From NCBI RefSeq assembly GCF_002272875.1, contig NZ_MLAN01000001.1:248001-312000 (forward strand): DNA of 64,000 bases, given 5' to 3'. The translations under genes and the position numbers were made by a program. Shown here one piece after another: positions 9,156 to 17,104 of the stretch (positions within the stretch are counted from its first letter, which is position 1; every line of letters starts with the position of its first letter). Source of the stretch: Helicobacter sp. 11S02629-2. Its GTDB lineage: Bacteria > Campylobacterota > Campylobacteria > Campylobacterales > Helicobacteraceae. The notes under the pieces are model-generated. The model worked only from the letters and a program-made list of their open reading frames with translations. It ran no database searches and was not told the DNA's origin.

Positions 9156-10505
9156 ATGAATGAAAAAGTAGTTGCAAAACAAAATCAAGAAGAGAAAAAC
9201 AACGACACAAAACACAAAAAAGAGATCAAAGAGAAACGTACCCACACTCCAGTTAATGCCTACAGGATGGAAGACTTAAAGATAAAACCACTTTCAACTT
9301 TAGTAGAGATAGCTCAAAATCTAGGCGTACAAAATCCACATGAGTTCTTAAGGCAAGACTTAATATTTGAAATACTTAAAATCCAAGTCTCACAAGGCGG
9401 ATACATCCTTATCTCTGGAATCTTAGAGATAGTAAATGACAGTCATGGCTTTTTAAGAAGTATGGATGAGAAGTTTTCAGACACACAGCATGACACCTAT
9501 GTAAGTCAAAGCCAGATTCAAAAGTTCGCACTTAGAAACGGTGACATCATAACCGGTCAAGTACGTGCACCAAAAGATCAGGAAAAATACTACGCCCTTT
9601 TAAAGATAGAAGGTATTAATAACGTAAGCTTTGAAGAGATAAAGTCTCGCCCTCTTTTTGAAAACTTAACTCCAGTCTTTCCAACCGAACAACTAAAACT
9701 AGAGTACAACAACAAAAAAGTTACAGGCCGCATGCTAGATCTTTTTACTCCTATAGGGAAAGGGCAAAGAGCACTAATAGTCGCCCCTCCTAGAACTGGA
9801 AAGACTGAGCTTATGAAAGAGCTAGCACATGGAATCTCTTATAATCACCCAGAAGTTGAGTTAATGGTCTTGCTAGTTGATGAAAGACCTGAAGAAGTTT
9901 CAGACATGCAGCGAAGCGTTAAGGGGCAAGTTTTTGCCTCCACTTTTGACATGCCTTCAAGTAACCATATACGCATGGCAGAGATAGTCATAGAACGTGC
10001 AAAAAGACGTATAGAGCTTGGTAAAGACGTAGTCATACTTTTAGATTCTATCACTCGTCTTGCTAGGGCTTATAATGCAGTAACTCCTTCAAGCGGTAAG
10101 GTTTTAAGTGGTGGGGTTGACGCAAATGCACTTCATAAGCCAAAACGCTTTTTTGGTGCCGCGCGTAATATAGAAAATGGCGGCTCTCTAACTATCATAG
10201 CTACAGCGCTTATAGAGACAGGATCTAGGATGGATGAAGTTATATTTGAAGAGTTTAAAGGTACTGGTAACTCTGAGATAGTCCTAGCTAGAAACATCGC
10301 TGATAGGCGTATCTACCCAGCCTTTGATATCTTAAAGTCAGGAACTAGAAAAGATAACTTACTGCTTGGAGAAGAAAAGCTTAGCAAAGTGTGGGTTTTA
10401 AGAAACACTATGCAGCAAATGGATGATATAGAAGCCCTAACCTTTATCTACTCAAAACTAAAAGATACTAAAAATAATGATGAGTTTTTAAATGCTATGA
10501 ACTAG
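9156..10505 (+). CDS. rho: Transcription termination factor Rho
   Basis: A 449-residue hexameric RNA helicase that ends transcription. A charged N-terminal tail (about 40 residues) precedes the Rho N-terminal and cold-shock-like RNA-binding domains, where [20 protein letters not shown] is recognisable. Walker A is APPRTGKTE near residues 210-218, Walker B is [16 protein letters not shown] near 291-306, and the Q- and R-loop block [19 protein letters not shown] follows. ATG 9156 has an AGAAGG site. A 7 bp stem (AACTAGC/GCTAGTT, 10500-10516) sits on the stop codon but has no T-run. Confidence 0.96.
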   Translation: MNEKVVAKQNQEEKNNDTKHKKEIKEKRTHTPVNAYRMEDLKIKPLSTLVEIAQNLGVQNPHEFLRQDLIFEILKIQVSQGGYILISGILEIVNDSHGFLRSMDEKFSDTQHDTYVSQSQIQKFALRNGDIITGQVRAPKDQEKYYALLKIEGINNVSFEEIKSRPLFENLTPVFPTEQLKLEYNNKKVTGRMLDLFTPIGKGQRALIVAPPRTGKTELMKELAHGISYNHPEVELMVLLVDERPEEVSDMQRSVKGQVFASTFDMPSSNHIRMAEIVIERAKRRIELGKDVVILLDSITRLARAYNAVTPSSGKVLSGGVDANALHKPKRFFGAARNIENGGSLTIIATALIETGSRMDEVIFEEFKGTGNSEIVLARNIADRRIYPAFDILKSGTRKDNLLLGEEKLSKVWVLRNTMQQMDDIEALTFIYSKLKDTKNNDEFLNAMN

Positions 10506-10679
10506 CATTGCTAGTTAACTTTAAGCACGCCATAAGCTTTATTAACTCCTACTATAAAAGCGGCAAGAAAACATCACGCCGCACTACCTCATAATATCAA
10601 GACAATACAAAAAGTGCTAGCTTTAAAAAACTAAACTAAAAGAAGGAAAGCAAGCAAGCAACTTTAAGAGGGTTTAGAA

Positions 10680-10742
10680 AAAGACAACTTAAAACTAGGC
10701 TTGCTATAAGGACTTTTAAAAAGTGCCCTTACTAGTTTTAAG
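10680..10742 (-). terminator. Rho-independent terminator of toxin copy 1 (left array)
   Basis: On the minus strand the 11 bp stem CTTAAAACTAG/CTAGTTTTAAG encloses a second stem (TAAGG/CCTTA and ACTTT/AAAGT). It is followed by GTTGTCTTTTTC, a good T-tract. Confidence 0.8.
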
Positions 10743-10757
10743 CTTTTTTATTTAGTC

Positions 10758-10829
10758 TTAGTATAATTTAGTACAAGTTAATAAAATAACTAGTATAATT
10801 ATGACCAAGACATTCGTCGTCTTTTTCAT
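10758..10829 (-). CDS. 23-residue single-span hydrophobic peptide, type I toxin candidate, copy 1
   Basis: The peptide is MKKTTNVL followed by VIIILVILLTCTKLY: three N-terminal residues with two lysines, then about 12 aliphatic residues, one Cys, and the ending KLY. The start codon lies 8 bases after a near-perfect Shine-Dalgarno (AAGGAAGGAGGT), which is inside a hairpin. Short, membrane-spanning, multicopy peptides with locked ribosome sites are typical of type I toxins. The aliphatic core and C-terminal Tyr recall Ibs peptides of E. coli; the gene layout recalls AapA of H. pylori. Homology to either cannot be shown from so short a sequence. Too short for routine gene finders. Confidence 0.72.
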   Translation of the reverse strand: MKKTTNVLVIIILVILLTCTKLY

Positions 10830-10907
10830 TAAGCATCACCTCCTTCCTTTATGGAACGAGATCACACCTAAGAGGCTCCACCCTCTTAGGGTAACCTCTA
10901 CTTTTAT
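10775..10907 (+). ncRNA. Predicted antisense RNA to toxin copy 1
   Basis: On the plus strand two perfect TATAAT boxes lie at 10762-10767 and 10794-10799, inside the ORF. A transcript from the first would run across start codon and ribosome site and reach the leader inverted repeat, where a hairpin followed by ACTTTTATT could stop it. End points are inferred. Confidence 0.4.
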
Positions 10908-10911
10908 TATA
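10830..10911 (-). promoter_or_regulatory. Promoter and folded leader of toxin copy 1
   Basis: The -10 box TATAAT is at 10906-10911, preceded by TG (extended -10). The leader has hairpin B (CCTAAGAGG/CCTCTTAGG), a weaker competing hairpin A (AGAGG/CCTCT plus ACCC/GGGT), and a beta-type ribosome-site hairpin with TTCC/GGAA closing a short loop and ATC/GAT at its base. Confidence 0.65.
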
Positions 10912-11103
10912 ACAAATCCATATTTTTACTTTTTGGTGTATTTTTTAGATGCTTGATTGCCTTATCACGCGTTTTGTACTTCTAGCATCAAGACAATATA
11001 AAAAGTGCTAACTTTGAGAAACTAGATAAAAGCAAGCAAAAAAGAAAGAAAGAAAGAGGGAAGGAAGGAAAAAAGGAAAGCAAGCAACTTTAAGAGGGTA
11101 GAA

Positions 11104-11166
11104 AAAGACAGCTTAAAACTAGGCTTGCTATAAGGACTTTTAAAAAGTGCCCTTACTAGTTTTAAG
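11104..11166 (-). terminator. Rho-independent terminator of toxin copy 2 (left array)
   Basis: Same 11 bp outer stem CTTAAAACTAG/CTAGTTTTAAG and inner stem as in the other copies, followed on the minus strand by CTGTCTTTTTC. Confidence 0.8.
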
Positions 11167-11181
11167 CTTTTTTATTTAGTC

Positions 11182-11253
11182 TTAGTATAATTTAGTACAA
11201 GTTAATAAAATAACTAGTATAATTACGACTAAGATTTTGACGATCTTTTTCAT
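11182..11253 (-). CDS. 23-residue single-span hydrophobic peptide, type I toxin candidate, copy 2
   Basis: The peptide is MKKIVKIL followed by VVIILVILLTCTKLY, identical to copy 4 on the opposite array. The ribosome site AAAGGAGGT ends 8 bases before ATG and is enclosed by an alpha-type hairpin (TGACCT/AGGTCA). Copy 4 has the same peptide but the beta-type hairpin, so leader and coding part have been reshuffled between copies. Function is inferred as for copy 1. Confidence 0.72.
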   Translation of the reverse strand: MKKIVKILVVIILVILLTCTKLY

Positions 11254-11321
11254 AGGCTGACCTCCTTTCAAAGGTCACACCTAAGAGGTCGCAACCCTCT
11301 TAGGGCAACCTCTACTTTTAT
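11199..11321 (+). ncRNA. Predicted antisense RNA to toxin copy 2
   Basis: Plus-strand TATAAT boxes at 11186-11191 and 11218-11223 inside the ORF. The downstream hairpin AGAGGTCGC/GCAACCTCT (one G:U pair) followed by ACTTTTATT is a plausible end. End points are inferred. Confidence 0.4.
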
Positions 11322-11325
11322 TATA
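11254..11325 (-). promoter_or_regulatory. Promoter and folded leader of toxin copy 2
   Basis: TATAAT at 11320-11325 with an upstream TG. The leader has hairpin A (AGAGGTTGC/GCGACCTCT, 9 pairs with one G:U), the competing hairpin B (CCTAAGAGG/CCTCTTAGG), then the ribosome-site hairpin TGACCT/AGGTCA. Confidence 0.68.
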
Positions 11326-11574
11326 ACAAACCCATATTTTTACTTTTTTGCGTGCTTTTTTATATGCAAGATTGCCACCTCAGGCTTACACCTTACTAGT
11401 GTCAAGACTTAAGTGAAATGCCACATACACGCACTTTACTTCCACCATCAAAGACAAGGTGATAAATATCTAATAAAAAAATTAAGTCGCATATTTAAGT
11501 AAAAAGATTTAAGTAAAAAATCTTGCAAGCTAGATAGCGCAGCCTCATAAGAAGCTGCAGAAAAACTCTAGCCT

Positions 11575-12867
11575 TTAGTCTAGATAAGTCTTTTTAGGGA
11601 AGAAGAAAGCAGTTATAAGAAGGATGACAAAGATGATGATAAAGTACACGTAGAATCCACTTTGCATATGTATATGCTTAAACTCCAAAGCTATGATAGA
11701 AGCAGTACCACCAAAGATAACATTACCTAGGGCATGCCCAAGACCAGTTCCAAGACTTCTTATATGAGAAGGGAAAAGCTCAGCTTTTATAACCCCAGCC
11801 ATAGACGCATAGAAGCTTAAGATGATATACATCCAGATTAGTATAAAGAAGGTTCCATAGATATTACCCCCTATGTTTTGTAAGAGGTAGTACATAGGCC
11901 AAGTACAGACTATCGAAGCGACAGTAAAGATAAAGAGGGAAACTCTTCTACCTATCTTATCTATAAGCATCCCAAAAAGCGGCTGAGAAAGCATCAAGCA
12001 AAAGAGTGCTATAAGCATGATTCTATTAGATAGGGTTTCACTCATATGGACTGAGTCTATAAGAAAGGTTTTTGTATATATAGTATAGGTATAAAAGCCT
12101 AGTGATCCAGCCCCTGCTATGATAAAGCATATAAGCAAAAATCTCCAGTCTATAAATACGGCTTTTAAAGACCCACTGCTTTTATGTTCAAAAGTCTCTT
12201 TAGTGCCACTTTCATGCATGCCAGTTCTTATAAGCAAAGAAAGAAGGGCTAAGATCCCACCAAAGGCAAAAAGCAGTCTCCACGCCCAAGCCCTTATAGT
12301 CTCATCTCTAAATATAAGCTCTAAGATAACCACAGTTAGCACAGCTACAAACTGCCCGCCTATCAAAGTCACATACTGAAAAGATGAGTAAAACGCCCGC
12401 TTCCCAGAAGTAGCAGTCTCAGACATATAAGTAGCAGCCACCCCATACTCTCCGCCTACGCTTATACCCTGCAAAAGCCTAGCTATGAGAAGGATTATCA
12501 TAGCCCAGTCGCCTATGACGCTTTTTGTAGGGACTATAGCTATGATGATAGAGCTTACAGCCATTAAAACTATAGAGTAGATCATAGACTTCTTACGCCC
12601 TATCCTATCACCTACAAATCCAAAGATCCAGCTGCCAATTGGCCTCATCAAAAAGCCTAAAGCAAAGATGGCAAAAGCCTCTATAAGTGCTACTGTTGGG
12701 TTAGTTGAGCCGCTAAAGTCGTGTATAAAGTAGCCAGCGGCAAAGGCGTATATATAAAAGTCATACCACTCTACTAAGTTCCCTGAGCTTGCTGCAAAGA
12801 TGGACTTTATCCTTTGCTTTGTTGTTAGGCTGGCGTTTGCCGTGCCTTCAGTTACTATCTGTCTCAT
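11575..12867 (-). CDS. MFS transporter of the metabolite:H+ symporter (MHS/KgtP-like) type
   Basis: A 430-residue inner-membrane protein with about 12 spans. The block GNLVEWYDFYIYAF near residues 34-47 is the hallmark of the MHS family (alpha-ketoglutarate, citrate, proline/betaine and shikimate permeases), and the MFS loop motifs GDRIGRKKSM and RLLQGISVGGEYG are present. The closest match I recognise is alpha-ketoglutarate permease KgtP, but substrate cannot be read from sequence. ATG 12867 has an AGGAAG site. It lies inside the segment bounded by the two toxin arrays and is divergent from the porin gene. Confidence 0.82.
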   Translation of the reverse strand: MRQIVTEGTANASLTTKQRIKSIFAASSGNLVEWYDFYIYAFAAGYFIHDFSGSTNPTVALIEAFAIFALGFLMRPIGSWIFGFVGDRIGRKKSMIYSIVLMAVSSIIIAIVPTKSVIGDWAMIILLIARLLQGISVGGEYGVAATYMSETATSGKRAFYSSFQYVTLIGGQFVAVLTVVILELIFRDETIRAWAWRLLFAFGGILALLSLLIRTGMHESGTKETFEHKSSGSLKAVFIDWRFLLICFIIAGAGSLGFYTYTIYTKTFLIDSVHMSETLSNRIMLIALFCLMLSQPLFGMLIDKIGRRVSLFIFTVASIVCTWPMYYLLQNIGGNIYGTFFILIWMYIILSFYASMAGVIKAELFPSHIRSLGTGLGHALGNVIFGGTASIIALEFKHIHMQSGFYVYFIIIFVILLITAFFFPKKTYLD

Positions 12868-13223
12868 TTTCTTCCTTTAATAGTTTTTAATGCTATTAAT
12901 GCCCAAATGCGTTCATGTTGAAATTTCAAAAAGTTAAGTTTGATAGCCATATCAGTTAGTTATCGCTACTCCAAATCGCATTATGATTTAGAAAAACTTA
13001 AGATTGTGTAGAAAGTAATTTTTTTATATGCTATTTTTTATCTTTATGTTACTTATAGTAAAAAATACTATGGGATCTCATTGTGAAAGTAGCACTTTGT
13101 TAGCTCTACTGTGAAGTTTTGTAGCGTTATGTATACTTAAAGGATAAAAGCTTGGTGATATGTAAAGTTTTATCTTGATAAAGTTAGGTTTTAAAGTAAA
13201 AAAGTTTAATGCTTTTATAACTT

Positions 13224-13237
13224 CTGATATAAATCAA
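13224..13237. promoter_or_regulatory. FNR/CRP-like box CTGAT-ATAA-ATCAA
   Basis: It matches 9 of 10 specified bases of TTGAT-N4-ATCAA, the FNR-type operator. It sits 340 bases before the porin start and about 360 before the transporter start. Confidence 0.35.
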
Positions 13238-13341
13238 GCCAAAACAAAGCTAATCTTACAAAGACGCACAAGCAAGGCTTAGTCTTTGGTGCTAAAGATT
13301 CCATAAAAGTAAAGTTATATTTTTTCTTTTTTTTGTTTTTA

Positions 13342-13355
13342 TTGATATAAATCAT
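13342..13355. promoter_or_regulatory. FNR/CRP-like box TTGAT-ATAA-ATCAT upstream of the porin gene
   Basis: It matches 9 of 10 specified bases of TTGAT-N4-ATCAA, with the same spacer ATAA as the box at 13224. It follows a T-rich tract and precedes a TATAAA element by a few bases. Confidence 0.4.
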
Positions 13356-13563
13356 AATTATAAATGCGAATTTATCTTCACACACTCTGTAAACACACTA
13401 AATAGCCACTCTTTGGTTGATCTAATCTAAACGCCACTACCTCAAAAACCTCTTATTTGGTTAGTATTTTTTCACAAAAGCTTGATTTAAGACTTGCTTT
13501 AAATCCATTTTTTAAATCCGGGCTTTGTTGGCTATTACCATTTTCAAATTTTAGGGAGTTAAA

Positions 13564-14868
13564 ATGAAAAGTATGTTGAAAAAGGCTCTAGTGATAGGTG
13601 GTCTGTCTATAGTTGCAAGCAGTAGTTTGTATGCTTTTAGTTGGCAGGATAGAAACTATCAGCTTAACCAGTTTGAAGCACCTCACGATGACGCACCTTT
13701 TGAAGGTCCAAGTATAGGTGTACATGGAGACTTGTCTTTTTATGTTCAAAACATGAATGATAACTATAATGGAACTACTCCGGGGGTTAGAACACCTCAA
13801 AAGATAGGTTTCTCTCTTCCAGTTGCTAACTTAGATATAAGCGCTAGACTTGCTCGTGGCTTTAACGTAGTGCTACAAACTAGGCTTGCTTCCCACCACC
13901 ACCATGAAACATATGTAAAAGGTGGATATGCCACTATAGAAAGTCTAGACTTTATAGGTAATGACTTTTTAGATTCCATAATGAAACACGTTACTGTAAA
14001 AGTAGGTGTTAATGACATAGACTTTGGTGATAACCAATTCACTAGAACTGATAACGCCAACACTTATAGAGGCTACTTCACTATAAACCAAGCTGTAGAA
14101 TCCAATGTACAAGCAGTATTTGGTGAACTACTACTTAGATATCAAGGTGCCTTCTTACTAGGTGGTCTTACAACAGGTTTAGTTAACCCTGTTAACTACA
14201 CTATAGTTCCGGGTTCAACAAACCTAGCTGGCTACTTTAAACTAGGCTATGATAGTCAGCTAACTGAAGACTTTAGACTAAGGATCTCAGAATCTGGCTA
14301 CTTCCAAGCTTCACCTAATACAGCTGACGGCTTATTCAATGGCACAAGTTCTCTAGCAGGTAGTGCTTTAAGAGGTGTATATGGAGCGAGTGATACTGCT
14401 ACAGGCGTAGGTACTTGGAATCCTATGAAAGGGACTGGAAGCATGAGTGCTTATAACACTTCACTTTTCTTAAAGTATAAAGGTACTGAGCTAACTGGCG
14501 TTTATGAGTTTGCAAGCGGTGCTTACAATAATGTAATAGTAAATGGTAGACAATCATTTGGCGGTGGCGATGCTTATATGAACCACGTTTCAGTTACTCT
14601 AGCACAAAGATTCTGGGATGATAAGATGTATGTCGCTGCAAGATATGAAAAAGCTTTCTTAAACGGTAGACGTGCAGGCACAGCACTAAACCAACAACTA
14701 GATCAAGCTCAAGTTTCAGTTGGCTGGTATATGTACAAAGGTGTATTGGCAAGGGCTGAGTACATCTGGCAACAAAGAAACCTATCAACTTTTGGTGGTG
14801 CTTTAGCTAGTAGTAAAGGCTATGCTTACTTCCAAGGTTTTATGCTAACTGCTAACGTAGCGTTTTAA
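13564..14868 (+). CDS. Outer-membrane beta-barrel porin-like protein
   Basis: A 434-residue exported protein. The signal peptide (MKSMLKKALVIGGLSIVASSSLYA) is followed by alternating polar/hydrophobic strands typical of a barrel, and the chain ends in VAF, with the terminal Phe that outer-membrane proteins need for BamA recognition. Many strands have Tyr/Phe/Trp at their ends. I cannot place it in a named porin family; it might import a small metabolite together with the divergent MHS transporter. ATG 13564 has AGGGAG upstream. YceI follows after 31 bases. Confidence 0.78.
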   Translation: MKSMLKKALVIGGLSIVASSSLYAFSWQDRNYQLNQFEAPHDDAPFEGPSIGVHGDLSFYVQNMNDNYNGTTPGVRTPQKIGFSLPVANLDISARLARGFNVVLQTRLASHHHHETYVKGGYATIESLDFIGNDFLDSIMKHVTVKVGVNDIDFGDNQFTRTDNANTYRGYFTINQAVESNVQAVFGELLLRYQGAFLLGGLTTGLVNPVNYTIVPGSTNLAGYFKLGYDSQLTEDFRLRISESGYFQASPNTADGLFNGTSSLAGSALRGVYGASDTATGVGTWNPMKGTGSMSAYNTSLFLKYKGTELTGVYEFASGAYNNVIVNGRQSFGGGDAYMNHVSVTLAQRFWDDKMYVAARYEKAFLNGRRAGTALNQQLDQAQVSVGWYMYKGVLARAEYIWQQRNLSTFGGALASSKGYAYFQGFMLTANVAF

Positions 14869-14899
14869 TAGATTTGGGGTTTGATTACAAGGAGTAAAA

Positions 14900-15406
14900 A
14901 TGAGTAGTATTTTTAAAAAAGCAGTATTTGCAAGTATATTAGTTGGCTCTTTCGCCTTTGCAGGTGGGCACGTAGAAGTGCTTGGTACTTCTACCTTACA
15001 TGACTGGAAGATGCAAAGTAGTGAGTTAAAAGTAAACATGCAAGGCACTGAAGGCAAACCATCTAAGCTAGAAGTCTCCATGGTCGCTGAAACGCTAAAA
15101 AGCACTGAGGGTAAAAGCATGGATAAAAACGCTTATAAGGCTATGCACGTCACTCCAGAATCTGTTATAACTTATGTTATGAAAAGCTATGATCCAGCTA
15201 CTAACACTTTAAGTGGCGTTGTTAATTTAAATGGCAAAGATGTAGATATCTCCACTCAGCCAAAGATAGCAACTGACAAAGAGATAGAAGGTAGCTTTAA
15301 AACTAAGATAACTGACTTTGGCATAGTGCCTCCAAAGTTCATGCTTGGGGCTATGAAAGTAGGAGATGAGATAACTATCAACTACAAGATAACTCCAGAT
15401 AACTAG
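14900..15406 (+). CDS. YceI family periplasmic lipid-binding protein
   Basis: A 168-residue secreted protein. The signal peptide (KKAVFASILVGSFAFA) is followed by GGHVEVLGTSTLHDWKMQSSELK, the typical first strands of the YceI lipocalin-like barrel, which binds polyisoprenoid-type amphiphiles. The FGIVPPKFMLGAMKVGDEITINYK end fits the family. It starts 31 bases after the porin gene with an AAGGAG site and is probably co-transcribed with it. Physiological ligand unknown. Confidence 0.85.
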   Translation: MSSIFKKAVFASILVGSFAFAGGHVEVLGTSTLHDWKMQSSELKVNMQGTEGKPSKLEVSMVAETLKSTEGKSMDKNAYKAMHVTPESVITYVMKSYDPATNTLSGVVNLNGKDVDISTQPKIATDKEIEGSFKTKITDFGIVPPKFMLGAMKVGDEITINYKITPDN

Positions 15407-15484
15407 TTTTTAAAAGCACTTTTAGAATCTAGTCTTTAAAGGTACTTTTTAAACTAGGGCTTTTAAACTTCTTTATATTTTCAC

Positions 15485-15516
15485 TTATAAGTTAGTCTTT
15501 TAGGGCTAGCTTATAA
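15485..15516 (+). terminator. Candidate terminator of yceI
   Basis: The stem TTATAAG...CTTATAA with an inner TAG/CTA and a 10-base loop is followed by ACTTCAAGTCCTTTT. The T-run is a few bases away from the stem, so support is moderate. Confidence 0.4.
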
Positions 15517-15571
15517 CTTCAAGTCCTTTTACTAAAATCTTCATCTTTTATAGATTCTATAAATTTAACCA

Positions 15572-15606
15572 TTACAAGTTATTTGCAAGCTTGCAATAGC
15601 TTGTAA
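15572..15606. repeat. 35-base near-palindrome
   Basis: TTACAAG at the left edge pairs with CTTGTAA at the right edge, and the centre TTGCAAGCTTGCAA is itself palindromic. There is no T-run, so it is not a standard terminator. It may be a cruciform or protein site. Confidence 0.55.
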
Positions 15607-15738
15607 TAGCCTAAGTGGCAATCATTACACTATCACTTATGCATGATCACTTCAGTTATGCTTACATACTCTTTCATAACGACACAAGTCTTTTTGCTTG
15701 ATACTTAGACTATGCCAACTAACATGGCAAATTAGATA

Positions 15739-16512
15739 TTAAAAAGTATAGCTATAGCCAATTTGTGCGATGAAGTTTTTTATACTTCCTTGAATCTCCC
15801 CCTTAGGAGGTGCAATCATATCTGCTTCAGCTTGGCTAAGTAGTGGGATATTAAGACCCATAGCTGCAAAATCTGTAGCGATAAGAGGTATCTTAAGCCC
15901 CATTCTTAAGCTTTGATGCTCTGTGATATTTATACTTAAACCTACATTTATAGGTAGCACAAAACTAGCACCTTCATTAAAGTAGGTATCTGGCTTGCCA
16001 TTAGGAAAAGCTTCTTCAGAACTTGAATTTGTAGACATAATGATATATCCTGTTTTTGGGTCTACCTTGGCTTGAAGCAAGTTAGCGGTAAAGTGGCTAT
16101 AGCCTAGACCAAAACCAGCATAAAGTTCAAACATGCTATCAAGTTTTATAAAGTAGTCGACATTAGCAAGTATCATGTGGTTTAGGATTAAAGCACCATT
16201 GTTGTACATAGTTGTTGAACCATTATCGGGGGTAAATGCACTTTTTTCACCAAAGCTTTGAGAGAAGTTATAACTTACGTAGTATCTTAAGCCCATGATC
16301 TTGGTAAAACTTTGAGTGTAGCCTATATCTAGTCCTACTGAGTAGCCCGGGGCGTCTACTGGGAAAAAACTTCTACTAGTTTTTTTCTTATAATCTATAC
16401 GTGAGTTGACTAGTCCTGCGTTAATGCCTACAAACACACCATCTTTTGCAAAACTTGCAGTACTTAGAGCTACTATCAAGCCAAGCATTCCTAGTAAGGT
16501 CTTTTGTTTCAT
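15739..16512 (-). CDS. Small outer-membrane beta-barrel protein
   Basis: A 257-residue exported protein with a signal peptide (TLLGMLGLIVALSTASFA) and the mature start KDGVFVGINAGL, typical of 8- to 10-strand outer-membrane barrels. The chain ends QIGYSYTF with terminal Phe. Repeated GLGYSHF, VGLDIGYT and MGLRYYVSYNF strands support a barrel, and the pattern resembles Helicobacter/Campylobacter outer-membrane proteins. Function unknown. It is convergent with yceI and lies next to the right toxin array. Confidence 0.75.
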   Translation of the reverse strand: MKQKTLLGMLGLIVALSTASFAKDGVFVGINAGLVNSRIDYKKKTSRSFFPVDAPGYSVGLDIGYTQSFTKIMGLRYYVSYNFSQSFGEKSAFTPDNGSTTMYNNGALILNHMILANVDYFIKLDSMFELYAGFGLGYSHFTANLLQAKVDPKTGYIIMSTNSSSEEAFPNGKPDTYFNEGASFVLPINVGLSINITEHQSLRMGLKIPLIATDFAAMGLNIPLLSQAEADMIAPPKGEIQGSIKNFIAQIGYSYTF

Positions 16513-16724
16513 TTAATAAATCCTAAAAATAAAATATACGTTGTATCTAGCCTATATATAAAAGCTAATATTTGGAAAATACGACTTGAGATCATATCAA
16601 AAAAATGAAGAAAAGTTAACAAAGTTAACAACGTAGCTTAGCTTTATCTTGGCATTAAGAGTATAAAACACATGAGGGGTTATCTTGCCTTTAAAAAAGT
16701 AAAAAAGTAAAAATATGGGTTTGT

Positions 16725-16796
16725 TATAATAAAAGTAGAGGTTGCCCTAAGAGGGTCGCAACCTCTTAGGTGTGACCTTTGAAAGGAGGTCAGCCT
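16725..16796 (+). promoter_or_regulatory. Promoter and folded leader of toxin copy 3
   Basis: An extended -10 (TG then T then TATAAT) has its hexamer at 16725-16730, so transcription should begin near 16737. Hairpin A is a perfect 9 bp (AGAGGTTGC 16737-16745 with GCAACCTCT 16758-16766). Hairpin B is also a perfect 9 bp (CCTAAGAGG 16746-16754 with CCTCTTAGG 16762-16770). They share bases and cannot coexist. Hairpin C (TGACCT 16773-16778 with AGGTCA 16787-16792) encloses the Shine-Dalgarno. Confidence 0.72.
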
Positions 16797-16851
16797 ATGA
16801 AAAAGACATACAGCGTCTTGGTCATAATTATACTAGTTATTTTACTAACTT
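16730..16851 (-). ncRNA. Predicted antisense RNA to toxin copy 3
   Basis: Minus-strand TATAAT boxes are complementary to 16859-16864 and 16827-16832. Hairpin A read on the minus strand is followed by ACTTTTATT, a plausible terminator. The RNA would cover start codon and ribosome site. End points inferred. Confidence 0.42.
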
Positions 16852-16868
16852 GTACTAAATTATACTAA
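16797..16868 (+). CDS. 23-residue single-span hydrophobic peptide, type I toxin candidate, copy 3
   Basis: The peptide is MKKTYSVL followed by VIIILVILLTCTKLY. Shine-Dalgarno AAAGGAGGT precedes ATG by 7 bases but is locked in hairpin C (alpha type). Only N-terminal positions 4-8 and position 10 vary among the five copies; the remaining C-terminal part is invariant. That pattern is expected if the core must insert in the membrane and the codons must also preserve the antisense -10 boxes. Function is inferred. Confidence 0.73.
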   Translation: MKKTYSVLVIIILVILLTCTKLY

Positions 16869-16883
16869 GACTAAATAAAAAAG

Positions 16884-16947
16884 CTTAAAACTAGTAAGGG
16901 CACTTTTTAAAAGTCCTTATAGCAAGCCTAGTTTTAAGTTGTCTTTT
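16884..16947 (+). terminator. Rho-independent terminator of toxin copy 3
   Basis: Outer stem CTTAAAACTAG (16884-16894) with CTAGTTTTAAG (16928-16938), inner stem TAAGG/CCTTA and ACTTT/AAAGT, then TTGTCTTTTT. With the promoter this predicts a transcript of about 210 bases. Confidence 0.85.
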
Positions 16948-17104
16948 TCCATCCTCTTAAAGTTGCTTGCTCGCCTTCCTTATTTTAGTCTAGTTCCTCA
17001 AAGCTAACACTTTTTATATTGTCTTGATTCTATAAGTATAAAACGCGTGACAAAGTAATTATGTATCTAAAAAAGCACGCAAAAAAATAAAAATATGGAT
17101 TTGT

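Larger units (their letters stand above)
10597..11355 (-). repeat. Left array: two direct copies of the toxin-like repeat unit, minus strand
   Basis: Two units about 424 bp apart, nearly identical in promoter, leader, ORF, terminator and spacer. The spacer between them is purine/pyrimidine biased with runs of AAAG and GGAA repeats on the plus strand, and differs in length between units. The same unit occurs three times in inverted orientation at 16690-17775. No transposase gene or target-site duplication is visible. Confidence 0.9.
12868..13563. promoter_or_regulatory. Long divergent intergenic region between transporter and porin genes
   Basis: This 696 bp gap has no convincing ORF. It holds two FNR/CRP-like palindromes (13224-13237 and 13342-13355, listed separately), a T-rich tract just before the second, and a TATAAA-type -10 element near 13360. 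The porin would have a leader of roughly 190 bases if that element is used. Confidence 0.45.
15407..15738. other. Convergent intergenic region with hairpins
   Basis: No gene is seen. A stem-loop at 15485-15516 (TTATAAG/CTTATAA plus TAG/CTA) followed by TCCTTTT may terminate yceI. A 35-base near-palindrome is at 15572-15606. Two AGAATCT/AGATTCT words are present. Confidence 0.5.

Noticed and set aside
10500-10516. Terminator on the rho stop codon
   Set aside because: The 7 bp stem has a 3-base loop and no T-run after it, so support is too weak for a separate entry.
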